Source: Paenibacillus sp. J31TS4
GTDB taxonomy: Bacteria > Bacillota > Bacilli > Paenibacillales > NBRC-103111
Assembly (NCBI RefSeq): GCF_018403265.1
Contig: NZ_BOSI01000005.1
Coordinates: forward strand, 175,205-239,204
DNA: 64,000 nt
Direction: 5' to 3'
Part shown: piece by piece, positions 42,261 to 50,903 of the stretch
How positions within the stretch are numbered: position 1 is the stretch's first letter
Layout of the letters: each line of letters starts with the position of its first letter
The notes under the pieces: generated by a model
What the model was told of the DNA's origin: nothing
Seen by the model: only the letters and a program-made list of their open reading frames with translations
Database searches by the model: none
Translations under genes and position numbers: made by a program

Positions 42261-43706
42261 TTAGGCACCGGACGGTTCCCCCGGTTTGCCACCCTTCACC
42301 CAAGCATCCTTGTCGTATCCCCGCGCTTCCCAGTAGCCAGTATGGTCCTCCGCAATCAGCTCGATCTTGTTCAGCCACTTGACGGACTTGTAGGCATACA
42401 TGCGGGGCACGAGCAGCCGGGCCGGGCCGCCGAGCTGCTGCGGCAGCAACCGTCCGTCCAGCAGCATGGCGACAAGCACATCGTCCATCCGTGCCTGCTC
42501 CAGCGTGAGCGAGTCGGTGTAGACGCCGTCGCCCGAGAAAAACTTGACGTAGGCCGCTTCCTTCCGGACGCCGGCCTTCTCCAGCAGAGCAGACAGCCTG
42601 ATCCCCTCCCAGGTGCCGCCGTATACCGACCAGCCCGTGACGCAGTGAAAGTCGCTCTTCTGCGCCTCGCGGGGAATGCCCAGAATCTTTTCCCATCCCA
42701 GCTTCAGCGGGCGCTCGACGAGGCCGGTTACCTCCAGCGACCAGTTCTCCGTCGTATACTCGGGCATCTTGGTCACGGTATAGACGCGGAACTGCCCTCG
42801 GGCGCCTTCCTCCGCTGGAGGGAGAGAGCCGGGCAGCGGCTCGGGTACCGGCACCATGCGGTTCGGATCGCCTTCCGCCAGATCCGCTGCGTTGGAGCCG
42901 GCCGTCCCGGACGGCGCTCCGCTGCCGAGCCAGCGCACGAAGCGCGGACCGAGCAGCACAGCCAGGACACCGGCGAGCCCCCAGCGGAGCACCGTCCGGC
43001 GCGAGTAGGCCGGCGGAATCGGCGCCGGGCTCTCGCGGCGGCGGTCCGCTTCGCGGGCGGAATCGGCGAACAGCCCGCCTCCACCCGCGCTCGGCGTGCC
43101 CCGGGCTGCGTTGGCCGGAGCCTCGCCGCCCCAGGCAGGCCGCCGGCCGGCGGCAGCGCCGACCGCCGCTTCCTCGCCACCGATTGCGGGCGGCTCCGCC
43201 CGGCCCGCCTCCGCCGCTGCCCTGCCCGGCGCGCCAACCGCCCGGCGCCGGTCGTCTTTGGCCCATCGGCTACGGACGACGGAATGATAAAGCGCGTACG
43301 GGATGCCGATCCAGCTCAGCAGATCGTGCACCCACAGCGCGGCGTTGCTGACCGCCGGGGGCAGACTGCGGAACTGCCAGAGCGCCAGCCCGCTCGCTCC
43401 CCATCCGAGGAGCAGCGCGAGGACCACGGCGCGGTTGGCCCGCTGGGCGCGGCGCTGCTTGAGCTGGGCGCCGTGCCTGCCGGCAAGCGGGGCGTAGAGC
43501 GCCAGCACGACGAGCGAGAGGAGGCCCAAGGCGATATGGGCCTGCTTCAGCCAGACCCGCCCCTCCCCCAGCACACCTCTCAGCAGAGTCACGGACAGCA
43601 GCACGCCGGTTAGTGCCAGCAGGAGCACGAGCCAGCCGTTCCAGGCATGGAGGCTCCGCAGCTTGCGGCCATAAGGCGTTTCCTTCCAACGGGCGAGACG
43701 GCGCAT
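42261..43706 (-). CDS. Sulfite oxidase-family molybdoenzyme fused to a b-type cytochrome-like membrane domain
   Basis: A 481-residue fusion. Residues 1-150 form about four helices with histidines placed as possible haem ligands (H20, H57, H127, H142), resembling a cytochrome b561/YedZ-type domain. A poorly conserved Ala/Gly/Arg-rich linker (about 150-235) follows. Then comes SRRTVLRWGLAGVLAVLL, a twin-arginine-like segment before a further helix, and a SUOX-fold domain from about 290. The Mo-binding cysteine is in DFHCVTGWS, with GGTWEGIRLSALLEKAG after it. It thus resembles MsrP and MsrQ joined in one chain; the substrate is unknown. It precedes moaA. Confidence 0.82.
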   Translation of the reverse strand: MRRLARWKETPYGRKLRSLHAWNGWLVLLLALTGVLLSVTLLRGVLGEGRVWLKQAHIALGLLSLVVLALYAPLAGRHGAQLKQRRAQRANRAVVLALLLGWGASGLALWQFRSLPPAVSNAALWVHDLLSWIGIPYALYHSVVRSRWAKDDRRRAVGAPGRAAAEAGRAEPPAIGGEEAAVGAAAGRRPAWGGEAPANAARGTPSAGGGGLFADSAREADRRRESPAPIPPAYSRRTVLRWGLAGVLAVLLGPRFVRWLGSGAPSGTAGSNAADLAEGDPNRMVPVPEPLPGSLPPAEEGARGQFRVYTVTKMPEYTTENWSLEVTGLVERPLKLGWEKILGIPREAQKSDFHCVTGWSVYGGTWEGIRLSALLEKAGVRKEAAYVKFFSGDGVYTDSLTLEQARMDDVLVAMLLDGRLLPQQLGGPARLLVPRMYAYKSVKWLNKIELIAEDHTGYWEARGYDKDAWVKGGKPGEPSGA

Positions 43707-43803
43707 GGCGTCTCCTCCTTCCGGTTGTTTGCTGCGGCCGGATCCTTGTTACGGTTCGCTCAGGCAGTAGACCCGCTCCGCCGAGTGTCGCTGTAATCTG
43801 CGG

Positions 43804-44391
43804 CTAGACTGTTTCCAAATGCCGGGTGCAGTTGAACAGCAGGCTGCTCCACCGCTCATCCCGATGGCCCAGCATGCAGACCGAGGTGTTGCTGATATCG
43901 TTGCCTCGCAGCTCCGTCTCGAGCTCGGCGACGAGGGCGGCCAGCGTAGCCCGGATCCAGGCGCCGTGCGTGACGACGAGAATCCGCCGGCCCTCGTGCT
44001 TCTCCAGCATATCGGTGAAGAAGCTGGTCCCCCGGTCCGCTACCGCCTCCCGCGACTCCTCCCCGTGGTCAAGCTGCTGCCAGTTCGAGCCCCAGAGTTC
44101 AATTCTCTCCTGAAGCGTCGTGCCGTCGAGACGGCCGTGTGTCTTCTCCCGGAGCCGGCGGTCCAGCAGCACCGGCTTGCCGAGCGCCTCTCCGACGATC
44201 TCCGCCGTCCGGCTCGCCCGCTGCAGGTCGCTGGAATAGATCAGATCCCACTCCTCGTCCTTCAACCGCCGGGCGAGCCGTTCCGCCTGACGCAGCCCTT
44301 CCGCGTTCAGCGGAATGTCATGCTGCCCCTGCGCCCTGCCTTCCTGATTCCACTGCGTCACCCCATGTCTAACCAAGCCAATAACCGTCAT
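43804..44391 (-). CDS. Histidine phosphatase-family protein
   Basis: A 195-residue phosphoglycerate mutase-like phosphatase. The phospho-accepting RHG motif is at 8-10 (IGLVRHGVTQWNQEG). The second-site arginine lies in YSSDLQRASRTAEI, the catalytic Glu region in LREKTHGRLDG, and the second His in VVTHGAWIR. The specific substrate (phosphosugar, nucleotide or cobalamin intermediate) cannot be chosen. It is upstream of the molybdoenzyme gene with a 97-nt gap and stands alone. Confidence 0.88.
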   Translation of the reverse strand: MTVIGLVRHGVTQWNQEGRAQGQHDIPLNAEGLRQAERLARRLKDEEWDLIYSSDLQRASRTAEIVGEALGKPVLLDRRLREKTHGRLDGTTLQERIELWGSNWQQLDHGEESREAVADRGTSFFTDMLEKHEGRRILVVTHGAWIRATLAALVAELETELRGNDISNTSVCMLGHRDERWSSLLFNCTRHLETV

Positions 44392-44559
44392 TGTCCGTTT
44401 CCCCCTTCTCTCTCTTCATGCACAGGTCTTCGGTTACCCGTCCTCTTTCTCTCTCATGCTGGCCGGATTCCCTGGCAGTAGCTCCACGCCCCTGCCGTTC
44501 CTTTGGCCCAGCCGTCTCTTTGGTTCTGCCGACGCTTCCCGCCTCGAGATACGCTTGAA

Positions 44560-44919
44560 TCAGCGGCTTCCCCATGCGTATCCGGCGTAAGCGAGCAGCA
44601 GACCGGCGGAGTACATGATGCCGAGATACAGCGGCCAGGCGGCCCGCCTCCCGGCCGCCGCCAGCTTAACCGCATCGGTATTCAGCGTCGAAAATGTGGT
44701 ATACGCTCCGAGGAAGCCGGTGCCGAGCAGCAGCCCCGGCCCTCCGATCGTATGACCTGACCCGGACAGCCAGCCGAGCAGGAACGCCCCGGAAGCATTC
44801 ACGGTCAGCGTCCCGATCGGGAACCGGCTTCCCCAGCGGCGGGCGCTGAACAAGGAAACCCCATACCGGGCGAGGGCCCCGGCGAAGCCGCCGGCCGCCA
44901 CAAGCAGCCACCCCGTCAT
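44560..44919 (-). CDS. crcB: Fluoride channel subunit (Fluc/CrcB), second of a pair
   Basis: A 119-residue four-helix protein with the Fluc fingerprint: GGFAGALARYGV, the polar helix GTLTVNASGAFLLGWLSG, and GTGFLGAYTTFSTLNTDAV with the phenylalanine box and the Na+-binding helix break. In Bacillota two different Fluc genes in tandem make a heterodimeric F- channel, and this gene overlaps its partner by 4 nt. The channel lets fluoride leave the cell. Confidence 0.93.
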   Translation of the reverse strand: MTGWLLVAAGGFAGALARYGVSLFSARRWGSRFPIGTLTVNASGAFLLGWLSGSGHTIGGPGLLLGTGFLGAYTTFSTLNTDAVKLAAAGRRAAWPLYLGIMYSAGLLLAYAGYAWGSR

Positions 44920-45341
44920 GACGTCCCCTCCTCCCGCTCGTCTGGTGCTCCGTTACCCGTCCTCTCTCCCAGGCGCATCCCTAGCCAAGCTAGAGCGAGA
45001 CCTCCCCAGATGCTGAGCAGCGAGTAGAGCACCGCGGTTCCCGCATGGCCTTCCCGCCAGAGCGCCAGCGTCTCGACGCTGAACGTGGAGAAGGTCGTGA
45101 ACGCCCCGATGAGTCCCGTCCCGAGAACGGGCATCACCCATGCCGGCCAGGCTGGCCGGCTGGCTGCCCTGCCCGTTAGCCAGCCGAGCACGAACGAGCC
45201 GCCGAGATTCGCAGCGAACGTGGCGAGCGGATACGGGCTTCCCCAGATAAGCAAAACGCCGGCTCCCAGCGCGTAGCGGAGCAGCGCCCCCAACGCGCCG
45301 GCCAAGCCGACGAGCCCAATCAACCTTTCTTGCCTTCCCAT
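44916..45341 (-). CDS. crcB: Fluoride channel subunit (Fluc/CrcB), first of a pair
   Basis: A 141-residue Fluc protein: LAGALGALLRYALG, FAANLGGSFVLGWLTG (central pore asparagine) and GTGLIGAFTTFSTFSVET. It has a longer charged C-terminus than its partner. The start lies 22 nt inside the upstream HxlR-type gene, so the transcript must begin before that gene. There is no room for a fluoride riboswitch directly upstream. Confidence 0.93.
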   Translation of the reverse strand: MGRQERLIGLVGLAGALGALLRYALGAGVLLIWGSPYPLATFAANLGGSFVLGWLTGRAASRPAWPAWVMPVLGTGLIGAFTTFSTFSVETLALWREGHAGTAVLYSLLSIWGGLALAWLGMRLGERTGNGAPDEREEGTS

Positions 45342-45646
45342 GCTTCAGCCCACGTTTGGACTTCGTCCATGACACGGCGGAGCGCCTTGCCTTTGTCCGT
45401 CAGTTCATACTCGATCCGCACCGGCGTCTCGGCGTAGACCCGACGGTCGATAATGCCCGCTGACTCCAGCTCCTTGAACCGTTCGGACAGCATCCGGTCG
45501 CTCATGCCTGGAATTTGATCGGAAATATCCTTGAACCGCTTGGGGCCGTTAAGCAGCACGCGTATGATGAGGCCGGTCCACCGTTTGCCGAGCAGTTCGA
45601 AGGCCGCTTCGAACTTCGGACACAGGCCGTGTTCTTGTTCTTCCAT
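45320..45646 (-). CDS. HxlR-family transcriptional regulator
   Basis: A 108-residue winged-helix protein. It starts GLCPKFEAAFELLGKRWTGLIIRVLLNGPKRF, with the N-terminal cysteine (C9) that senses electrophiles or oxidants in YodB/HypR-type relatives. The recognition helix lies in MSDRMLSERFKELESAG and the wing in ETPVRIEYELTDKG. ATG 45646 is chosen because AAGGAG is 9 nt upstream; 45655 is an alternative ATG too close to it. It is cotranscribed with the two fluoride channel genes, an unusual pairing. A multi-arm inverted repeat upstream may be its operator. Confidence 0.88.
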   Translation of the reverse strand: MEEQEHGLCPKFEAAFELLGKRWTGLIIRVLLNGPKRFKDISDQIPGMSDRMLSERFKELESAGIIDRRVYAETPVRIEYELTDKGKALRRVMDEVQTWAEAWEGKKG

Positions 45647-45687
45647 TGTCTTCATCTCCTTGGCTTCTATTTTATCATAGAGGCTAG

Positions 45688-45722
45688 TCAAAAGTAAGTT
45701 ACGTTGTGTATGCAACTTTTGA
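45688..45722. promoter_or_regulatory. Nested inverted repeats upstream of the HxlR-type gene (candidate operator)
   Basis: Outer arms TCAAAAGT (45688-45695) and ACTTTTGA (45715-45722) are perfect. Within them lie GTAAGTTAC (45694-45702) and GTTG-N6-CAAC. The block lies 40-75 nt before the regulator gene, a natural autoregulation site. Confidence 0.5.
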
Positions 45723-45825
45723 ATAGTAAGCCAGGTAGAGGAGAAGAAAATGGAATCGCTCTCAGACGATCCTTATCTTTCCTTGTCCGGCGTCCTTTCC
45801 CCTAGGATGCGCCGGACCATCTCCG

Positions 45826-46707
45826 TCAACTCTTTTTGAACCCCCGGTCCATCAGCTTCTTCGTAGCGGTAAACCGCTGTTCTTCTGTCGGCGTCCCCAT
45901 AACGACGGAGATGACCCGCCGGTCCCCCTGCTTCGCCGTACCGGTGAAGCAATAGCCCGCCTGGTCGGTAAAGCCCGTTTTCAGCCCGTCCATTCCGCCC
46001 ACTTGCATGGATGGCTTGTCCGTACCCAGCATGGCGTTCGTGTTCTCGACCTTCTCTCCCGTCGACTTCAGGACGACGGAGGACTGGGATGTCAGCGAGA
46101 GAATTTCGGGAAAATCCTTCAACAGCCTTTGCGCCAGCTTGCTCGCATCGCGGGCCGACATGTGATTCTCCCCATACGAGTAGGCAAGCCCTGTCGCATT
46201 GACGAACAGGGCGTTTTGAAGGCCCAGCTCCTCCGCCTTCTTGTTCATCCGTTTGGCAAATTCCTGGGTGCTTCCGGCCAGATGCTCCCCTATGGCGACC
46301 GCCGCGTTGTTCGCCGAACCTACGACCATCGCGGCATAGAGGTCTTGCAGCGGGTAGGCGCGGCCCGCCTTCAGCTCGACCGTCGCTCCTCCCGCTTCGG
46401 CGGCGTTGCGCGACACGGTGACGGAGTCGGTCATCCGTACCTGCTTGTTGGCCACTGCCTCAAGCAGCAGGTATTCCGTCATCATCTTGGACATACTGGC
46501 CGCCGGATACGGCAGATCCGCATTTTTGGCGTACAGCTCCTTGCCTGTCTGGGCGTCGATCACGATCGCCGCTCTCGTCTCCGCCCCCGGATCGAACAAC
46601 GACTCCGCTTTATGGAATAAGGCGGCGGGGCCTCCCTGCTTGAGGAGGGGCGCCTGCCAGATGATAAGTCCTAAAAGAAGCAGAAGAACGACGTACCGCT
46701 TTTTCAT
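45826..46707 (-). CDS. D-alanyl-D-alanine carboxypeptidase (short DacF-type)
   Basis: A 293-residue S11 peptidase that trims the terminal D-Ala of peptidoglycan stem peptides outside the membrane. An N-terminal helix (VVLLLLLGLIIWQAPLL) is a signal anchor. The three catalytic motifs are SMSK (71-74), SAN (131-133) and KTG (243-245). It lacks the C-terminal PBP5-type beta domain and membrane-binding tail, so the N-terminal helix probably holds it at the membrane. Direct repeats upstream suggest control by an OmpR-type regulator. Confidence 0.93.
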   Translation of the reverse strand: MKKRYVVLLLLLGLIIWQAPLLKQGGPAALFHKAESLFDPGAETRAAIVIDAQTGKELYAKNADLPYPAASMSKMMTEYLLLEAVANKQVRMTDSVTVSRNAAEAGGATVELKAGRAYPLQDLYAAMVVGSANNAAVAIGEHLAGSTQEFAKRMNKKAEELGLQNALFVNATGLAYSYGENHMSARDASKLAQRLLKDFPEILSLTSQSSVVLKSTGEKVENTNAMLGTDKPSMQVGGMDGLKTGFTDQAGYCFTGTAKQGDRRVISVVMGTPTEEQRFTATKKLMDRGFKKS

Positions 46708-46775
46708 TTCTTTCCAGCCTTCCTTCCTAATCCGTTCTTTTTTTTCCTCCCTATCTTAAGGTCTGTTTCTTACAA

Positions 46776-46808
46776 ATTTTATTTGAGAAAGCTTAAGAAT
46801 AACTTAAG
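46776..46808 (-). promoter_or_regulatory. Promoter with direct CTTAAG repeats upstream of the carboxypeptidase gene
   Basis: On the minus strand two CTTAAG hexamers (46808-46803 and 46797-46792) are spaced 11 bp start to start, overlapping the -35 position of a TAAAAT -10 (46781-46776). An 11-bp direct repeat is typical for OmpR-family regulators such as PhoP or WalR. A third CTTAAG lies at 46755-46760. Confidence 0.5.
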
Positions 46809-46937
46809 ATTGGCTGGGAACTCTTCCCTACAGACCTCTCATGCGGCAGTCATGGGCAGCGAGTTTCCCCGGTGCCGAAACAGGGGAAGAAAGAAATAAC
46901 GGCCGTCGGCCGGCAGAACAGAAGGAGGGGGAACGCC

Positions 46938-47513
46938 ATGAAGAAGGAGCAGGAGACGATCCAATCGGTTCTCGCGCTGGATGTGGTAGCCGCCGCCGAG
47001 CGGCTGATCGGCTGCCGGCTTGTCCGCCATCTGCCGGAGGGGAGAATCGTGATCGAGCTGACAGAGACCGAAGCGTATCGGGGAGCCGACGATCCCGCGA
47101 GCCACGCGGCCCGGGGGAGAACGCTCCGGAACGAGCCGATGTTCGGAGAGCCTGGCCGGCTGTACGTCTATCTGTCGTACGGGCTCCATGCCTGCATGAA
47201 CGTCGTCACCGGTGCGTCAGGCGAACCGGGAGCGGTGCTGCTCCGTGCAGGCCGGGCGCTTGAAGGGATCGAGCTCATCCGGGCGAACCGGCCCGGCATT
47301 TCGGAGCGGCAGCTGATGAACGGTCCCGGCAAGCTGTCGCGGGCGCTGGCGGTCGACCTGTCGCTGAACCGGTATGAGGTGGTTGCCGATCCGGACGGGC
47401 TCCTCCAGCTGGAGCTGGGCCCGCCCAAGCCCTCGATCCGCACATCCAGAATCGGCATCACGAAGGGAACCGATCTCCTCTGGCGGTTCGTCGAGCCGCC
47501 TGCGGCCCGCTGA
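46938..47513 (+). CDS. 3-methyladenine DNA glycosylase (AAG/MPG family)
   Basis: A 191-residue glycosylase that removes alkylated or deaminated purines from DNA. Family features are VIELTETEAYRGADDPASHAARG (catalytic Glu region, about 41-63), LYVYLSYGLHACMNVV (the Tyr that intercalates at the flipped base) and NGPGKLSRAL. ATG 46938 follows AAGGAGGGGG; the upstream frame is not conserved. It is monocistronic and diverges from the carboxypeptidase gene. A perfect 11-bp hairpin follows at 47549-47576. Confidence 0.94.
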   Translation: MKKEQETIQSVLALDVVAAAERLIGCRLVRHLPEGRIVIELTETEAYRGADDPASHAARGRTLRNEPMFGEPGRLYVYLSYGLHACMNVVTGASGEPGAVLLRAGRALEGIELIRANRPGISERQLMNGPGKLSRALAVDLSLNRYEVVADPDGLLQLELGPPKPSIRTSRIGITKGTDLLWRFVEPPAAR

Positions 47514-47548
47514 CTGGGACTCTGACTGACAGCAGTCCCGAACGCCGA

Positions 47549-47576
47549 GAGGCGCGCCGCATAATCGGCGCGCCTC
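47549..47576. terminator. GC-rich hairpin between mpg-type gene and ABC permease gene
   Basis: gaggcgcgccg and cggcgcgcctc pair perfectly (47549-47559 with 47566-47576, loop cataat). There is no clear T run, so termination is probable but not certain. Confidence 0.55.
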
Positions 47577-47662
47577 GCGGACAGGAAGACAAGCAAGCAC
47601 GGTGAAGGCTCTTGCACAGGTTCCCTCTTGCACTGATTCCCCCCGCACGGACCCGTTCGGGC

Positions 47663-48334
47663 CTATGCGCGTTCCGGCTCCCTGGTCTCCAGTTTTTTGG
47701 CGACCAGCGACAACAGATAGTTGACCGCGAAGTACATCACCGCGACCGCGAGCAGAACCGGGATGACGAAGTCATAGCGGACGCCGGTCAATATTTTGGC
47801 GTGATGCATGAGCTCCGGCAGGCTGATGATGACCGCTAGCGACGTATCCTTGATGAGCGAGATGAACTGGCTGACCGTCGGCGGCACCATCCGCCTGAGC
47901 GCCTGCGGCAGGATGATGTGGCGGAGGCACTGGGTATAGGTCAGCCCGGATGCGCGCGCGGCCTCGATCTGCCCTTTGTCGACCGAACGGAGTCCGCCCC
48001 GGACGATCTCGGAGATCATCGCCGCCTCGAAGACGGTGAGCGCTGTCACGGCGCACCAGAAGACGCTCATCCGAATGCCGATCTCGGGCAGGGCGAACCG
48101 GGTGAAGAAGATAAGAAGAAGCAGAGGGAGATTGCGGATCAGCTCGACTCCGATCCCGAGCAGCCGGGCGGCCACCGGCACGCGCGCGTACCGGACGATC
48201 CCGACGAGACACCCTAGCACGAAGCTGAACGCGATGGCGAGCACCGAGACGCCCAGCGTGACAAGCAATCCCTCGGCCAAAAACCGGAGATTGGCCGGCG
48301 CATACGCATCCTGAAAACCAAGCGGCAGGTCCAT
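47663..48334 (-). CDS. Glutamine-type amino acid ABC transporter permease, second
   Basis: A 223-residue HisM/GlnP-type permease with about five helices. The EAA loop reads DKGQIEAARASGLTYTQCLRHIILPQALR near 122-150. ATG 48334 is preferred: GGAGG lies 11 nt upstream, whereas ATG 48343 is only 2 nt from it. It is the last gene of a glnQ-glnH-glnM-glnP unit and forms the channel with the neighbouring permease. Confidence 0.9.
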   Translation of the reverse strand: MDLPLGFQDAYAPANLRFLAEGLLVTLGVSVLAIAFSFVLGCLVGIVRYARVPVAARLLGIGVELIRNLPLLLLIFFTRFALPEIGIRMSVFWCAVTALTVFEAAMISEIVRGGLRSVDKGQIEAARASGLTYTQCLRHIILPQALRRMVPPTVSQFISLIKDTSLAVIISLPELMHHAKILTGVRYDFVIPVLLAVAVMYFAVNYLLSLVAKKLETREPERA

Positions 48335-48349
48335 GCTTCGCATCTCCTC

Positions 48350-49003
48350 CTATCGGGATTGGCCAAGGCGCCGTTCGAGGGCGCGCGACGCGTAGCTGAG
48401 CGGCAGAGTCAGCAGCAGATAGAGCAGTCCGACGAAAATGTATGTATCGAAGGTCGCGAGCGTGATCGACTCGACCTTGTCGCCGAAGTACATCAGATCA
48501 AGCCCGGCTACGACGCCGAGAACCGACGAATTTTTGATCAGGTTGAGGAATTGGTTGCACAGCGGCGGAATGACGACCGTCAGCGCCTGCGGCAGCACGA
48601 CGAGCCTCATCGCCTGGCCGTAGGTCAGGCCCGACGCGCGCGCTGCCTCCGTCTGCCCCCTGGGGATCGACTGGATACCCGCCCGGACCGCCTCGGCGAT
48701 ATAAGCCGCCGTATAGATAGTCAGTCCGAGCGTCCCCGCCTGAAAGCCGTCCAGCGGGACGCCCAGCGACGTAACCCCTAGATAGAAGAGATACACGACG
48801 AGCAGCAGCGGAATGTTGCGAAAAAATTCGACAAAGGCCGTCCCGACCCAGCGGCACGCTAGGATCGGCGCCAGACGAAGCACGGCCACGAGCGTTCCGA
48901 GCAGGAAGCTGCCGACGAGCGCCAGCACGCTGGCCAGCACCGTATGCATGAGGCCCTGCAGGAACAAGTCCCAGTGTCCGGTCACAATCGATAGGTCCAG
49001 CAC
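48350..49003 (-). CDS. Glutamine-type amino acid ABC transporter permease, first
   Basis: A 217-residue permease of the same family. Its EAA loop is PRGQTEAARASGLTYGQAMRLVVLPQAL near 113-140, and LIKNSSVLGVVAGLDLMYF is conserved downstream. GTG 49003 follows AAGGAG by 9 nt. The gap to the second permease gene is 15 nt and to the binding protein gene 96 nt. Confidence 0.9.
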   Translation of the reverse strand: MLDLSIVTGHWDLFLQGLMHTVLASVLALVGSFLLGTLVAVLRLAPILACRWVGTAFVEFFRNIPLLLVVYLFYLGVTSLGVPLDGFQAGTLGLTIYTAAYIAEAVRAGIQSIPRGQTEAARASGLTYGQAMRLVVLPQALTVVIPPLCNQFLNLIKNSSVLGVVAGLDLMYFGDKVESITLATFDTYIFVGLLYLLLTLPLSYASRALERRLGQSR

Positions 49004-49099
49004 GGTAATCCGCTCCTTTCCCGGCTGTCCCGGCGTCGGGCAGCCATACAGCCTCGGGATTCCCCCCGGCGGCCGGCTTCCGGCCGCCCGGGCAGCCCG

Positions 49100-50005
49100 T
49101 TACTGCGGCGGCTTCTCGCCGATCCATTTCTCGTACAGCTTGGCGTATTCGCCGCTTGCGTTAAGCGACTTCAGGAAGCCGTTCACGTACCCGACGAAGG
49201 CCGTTTCTCCCTTTTTGATGGCGATGCCGTACGGCTCGTCGGTGAACGTTCCTCCGACGACCACATAGTTCGGGTCCTGCTTCGTCATGCCGTACAATAT
49301 GGCGTTGTCCGTCGTCAGCGCATCCCCCTGACCGGCCTTCAGAGCGGTAAAGGCGTCCTGGTAGTTTTCGAATTCCAGCACGGTGCTCTCCGGCGCTTTC
49401 TGCTTTATGTTGACGACCGAGGTGGATCCTTTCACGCCCAGCACCTTGGTGCCCTTCTTGACGTCGGCGATCGATTGAATCGGGCTGCCCTTCTTCACGA
49501 GCAGCGACTGGCCTGCCTTGAAGTAGACGTCGGAGAACTCTACCTCCTTCTTGCGTTCCTCCGTAATGGTCATTGTGGCGATGATGATGTCGATCTCCCC
49601 GTTGGTCAGCATCGGCATCCGCGTCTTGGAGGTGACCTCCTTCAGCTCGAGCTTGCTTTCGTCGCCGAAGATCTGCTTCGCGAGTGCCTTCGCGATATCG
49701 ACGTCGAAGCCTTCAACCTTGCCGGACACCGGGTCCTTCAGCCCGAACAGCTTCGTATCGAACTTGACGCCGGCTACCAGCTTGCCGCGCTTCTTGATCG
49801 CCTCCAGCGCCGGCCCTCCCTCCGCTGCAGCGCTCGGCGCAGGCGAGTCGCTGGGCTTAACAGTTGCGGCTGTGCTGGGCGCGAGCGGCGAAGCCGATGC
49901 GCCTCCCCCGCCGTCACCCCCGCTCTTCGTCCCGCAAGCGGTCACCGCAAACAGCAGCAGCGTCAGCACAACCCCCAGCAGTAACCGAATCCCCCGTTTG
50001 TTCAT
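49100..50005 (-). CDS. Glutamate/glutamine-type extracellular binding lipoprotein
   Basis: A 301-residue lipoprotein (lipobox AVTAC, C24) with a Ser/Pro/Ala-rich linker to about residue 65. A family 3 solute-binding domain follows: GKLVAGVKFDTKLFGLKDP, GFDVDIAKALAKQIFG and IIIATMTITEERKKEVEFSDVYF. It resembles GlnH of Bacillus, which presents glutamine to the permease. It lies between glnQ and the two permease genes in one operon. Confidence 0.92.
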   Translation of the reverse strand: MNKRGIRLLLGVVLTLLLFAVTACGTKSGGDGGGGASASPLAPSTAATVKPSDSPAPSAAAEGGPALEAIKKRGKLVAGVKFDTKLFGLKDPVSGKVEGFDVDIAKALAKQIFGDESKLELKEVTSKTRMPMLTNGEIDIIIATMTITEERKKEVEFSDVYFKAGQSLLVKKGSPIQSIADVKKGTKVLGVKGSTSVVNIKQKAPESTVLEFENYQDAFTALKAGQGDALTTDNAILYGMTKQDPNYVVVGGTFTDEPYGIAIKKGETAFVGYVNGFLKSLNASGEYAKLYEKWIGEKPPQ

Positions 50006-50025
50006 GACGTCCCTCCTGTTGGTCT

Positions 50026-50754
50026 CTAATGCCTCAGCAGCCTGCTGAGGAACAGCCTGGCTCTCTCTTCCCGGGGCTCGGCGAAGAAGGCAGCCGGCTC
50101 GGCCTCCTCCACGATCGCGCCCTGGTCCATGAAGACGATCCGGTCCGCCACCTCTCTCGCGAATCCCATCTCATGAGTCACCACCACCATCGTCATTCCT
50201 TCCCGGGCGAGCGTCTTCATGACGTCGAGCACCTCGCCGATCATCTCGGGGTCGAGCGCCGACGTCGGCTCGTCGAACAGCATGATCGCCGGCTTCATCG
50301 CCAGCGCACGGGCGATGGCCACCCGCTGCTGCTGGCCGCCGGACAGCTGCGACGGATAGGCGTCCGCCTTCTCCGGAATGCCTACCTTGGCCAGGTAAGC
50401 GAGGGCGGTCTCCCTTGCTTCCTGCTCCGGAATGCCGAGCGCCTTGACCGGTGCGAGCATGATGTTGCCCAGCACCGTTTTGTGCGGATACAGATTGAAC
50501 TGCTGGAACACCATGCCGATCCGGCGCCGCACCTTGTTGAGATCGGTCCCCCGGTTGTGCAGCGGAACGCCTTCCACATACAGCTCGCCTGTGGTGATCT
50601 CCTCGAGACGATTGATGCAGCGCAGCAGCGTGCTCTTGCCCGAGCCGGAGGGCCCGATGACCACGACAACCTCTCCCTCGGCCACTTCCAGTTCGATATT
50701 CTTCAGCACCTGGAACGACCCGAACGACTTGTTGACCTTCCGGAAGGTAATCAA
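50026..50754 (-). CDS. glnQ: Polar amino acid ABC transporter ATPase, GlnQ type
   Basis: A 242-residue ATPase. Walker A is GPSGSGKST near 35, the Q-loop is [21 protein letters not shown], the signature is [15 protein letters not shown], Walker B is [14 protein letters not shown], and the switch His is in [11 protein letters not shown] 50754, 7 nt behind GGGAGG, gives the standard family start ([11 protein letters not shown]). The frame extends to an ATG at 50838, but that adds 28 unconserved residues. It is the first gene of the four-gene uptake operon. Confidence 0.92.
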   Translation of the reverse strand: MITFRKVNKSFGSFQVLKNIELEVAEGEVVVVIGPSGSGKSTLLRCINRLEEITTGELYVEGVPLHNRGTDLNKVRRRIGMVFQQFNLYPHKTVLGNIMLAPVKALGIPEQEARETALAYLAKVGIPEKADAYPSQLSGGQQQRVAIARALAMKPAIMLFDEPTSALDPEMIGEVLDVMKTLAREGMTMVVVTHEMGFAREVADRIVFMDQGAIVEEAEPAAFFAEPREERARLFLSRLLRH

Positions 50755-50903
50755 CCCATAGCCTCCCTTCGCCGGTTTTGATGCAAGCCGGACGCCCGGC
50801 CGTTCTTCTATATGTATGGCGGCGGTCCCTTGCTTCATGACCGCCCTTCATGCGTACCGTCCGCTTCTTCGGCTGCAGCCTGTCCGCTTTTTCGTTTCCC
50901 CTC

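Noticed and set aside
45640..45830. Fluoride (crcB) riboswitch upstream of the hxlR-crcB operon
   Set aside because: The region is AT-rich with short inverted repeats and lacks the conserved pseudoknot pattern as far as can be read by eye.
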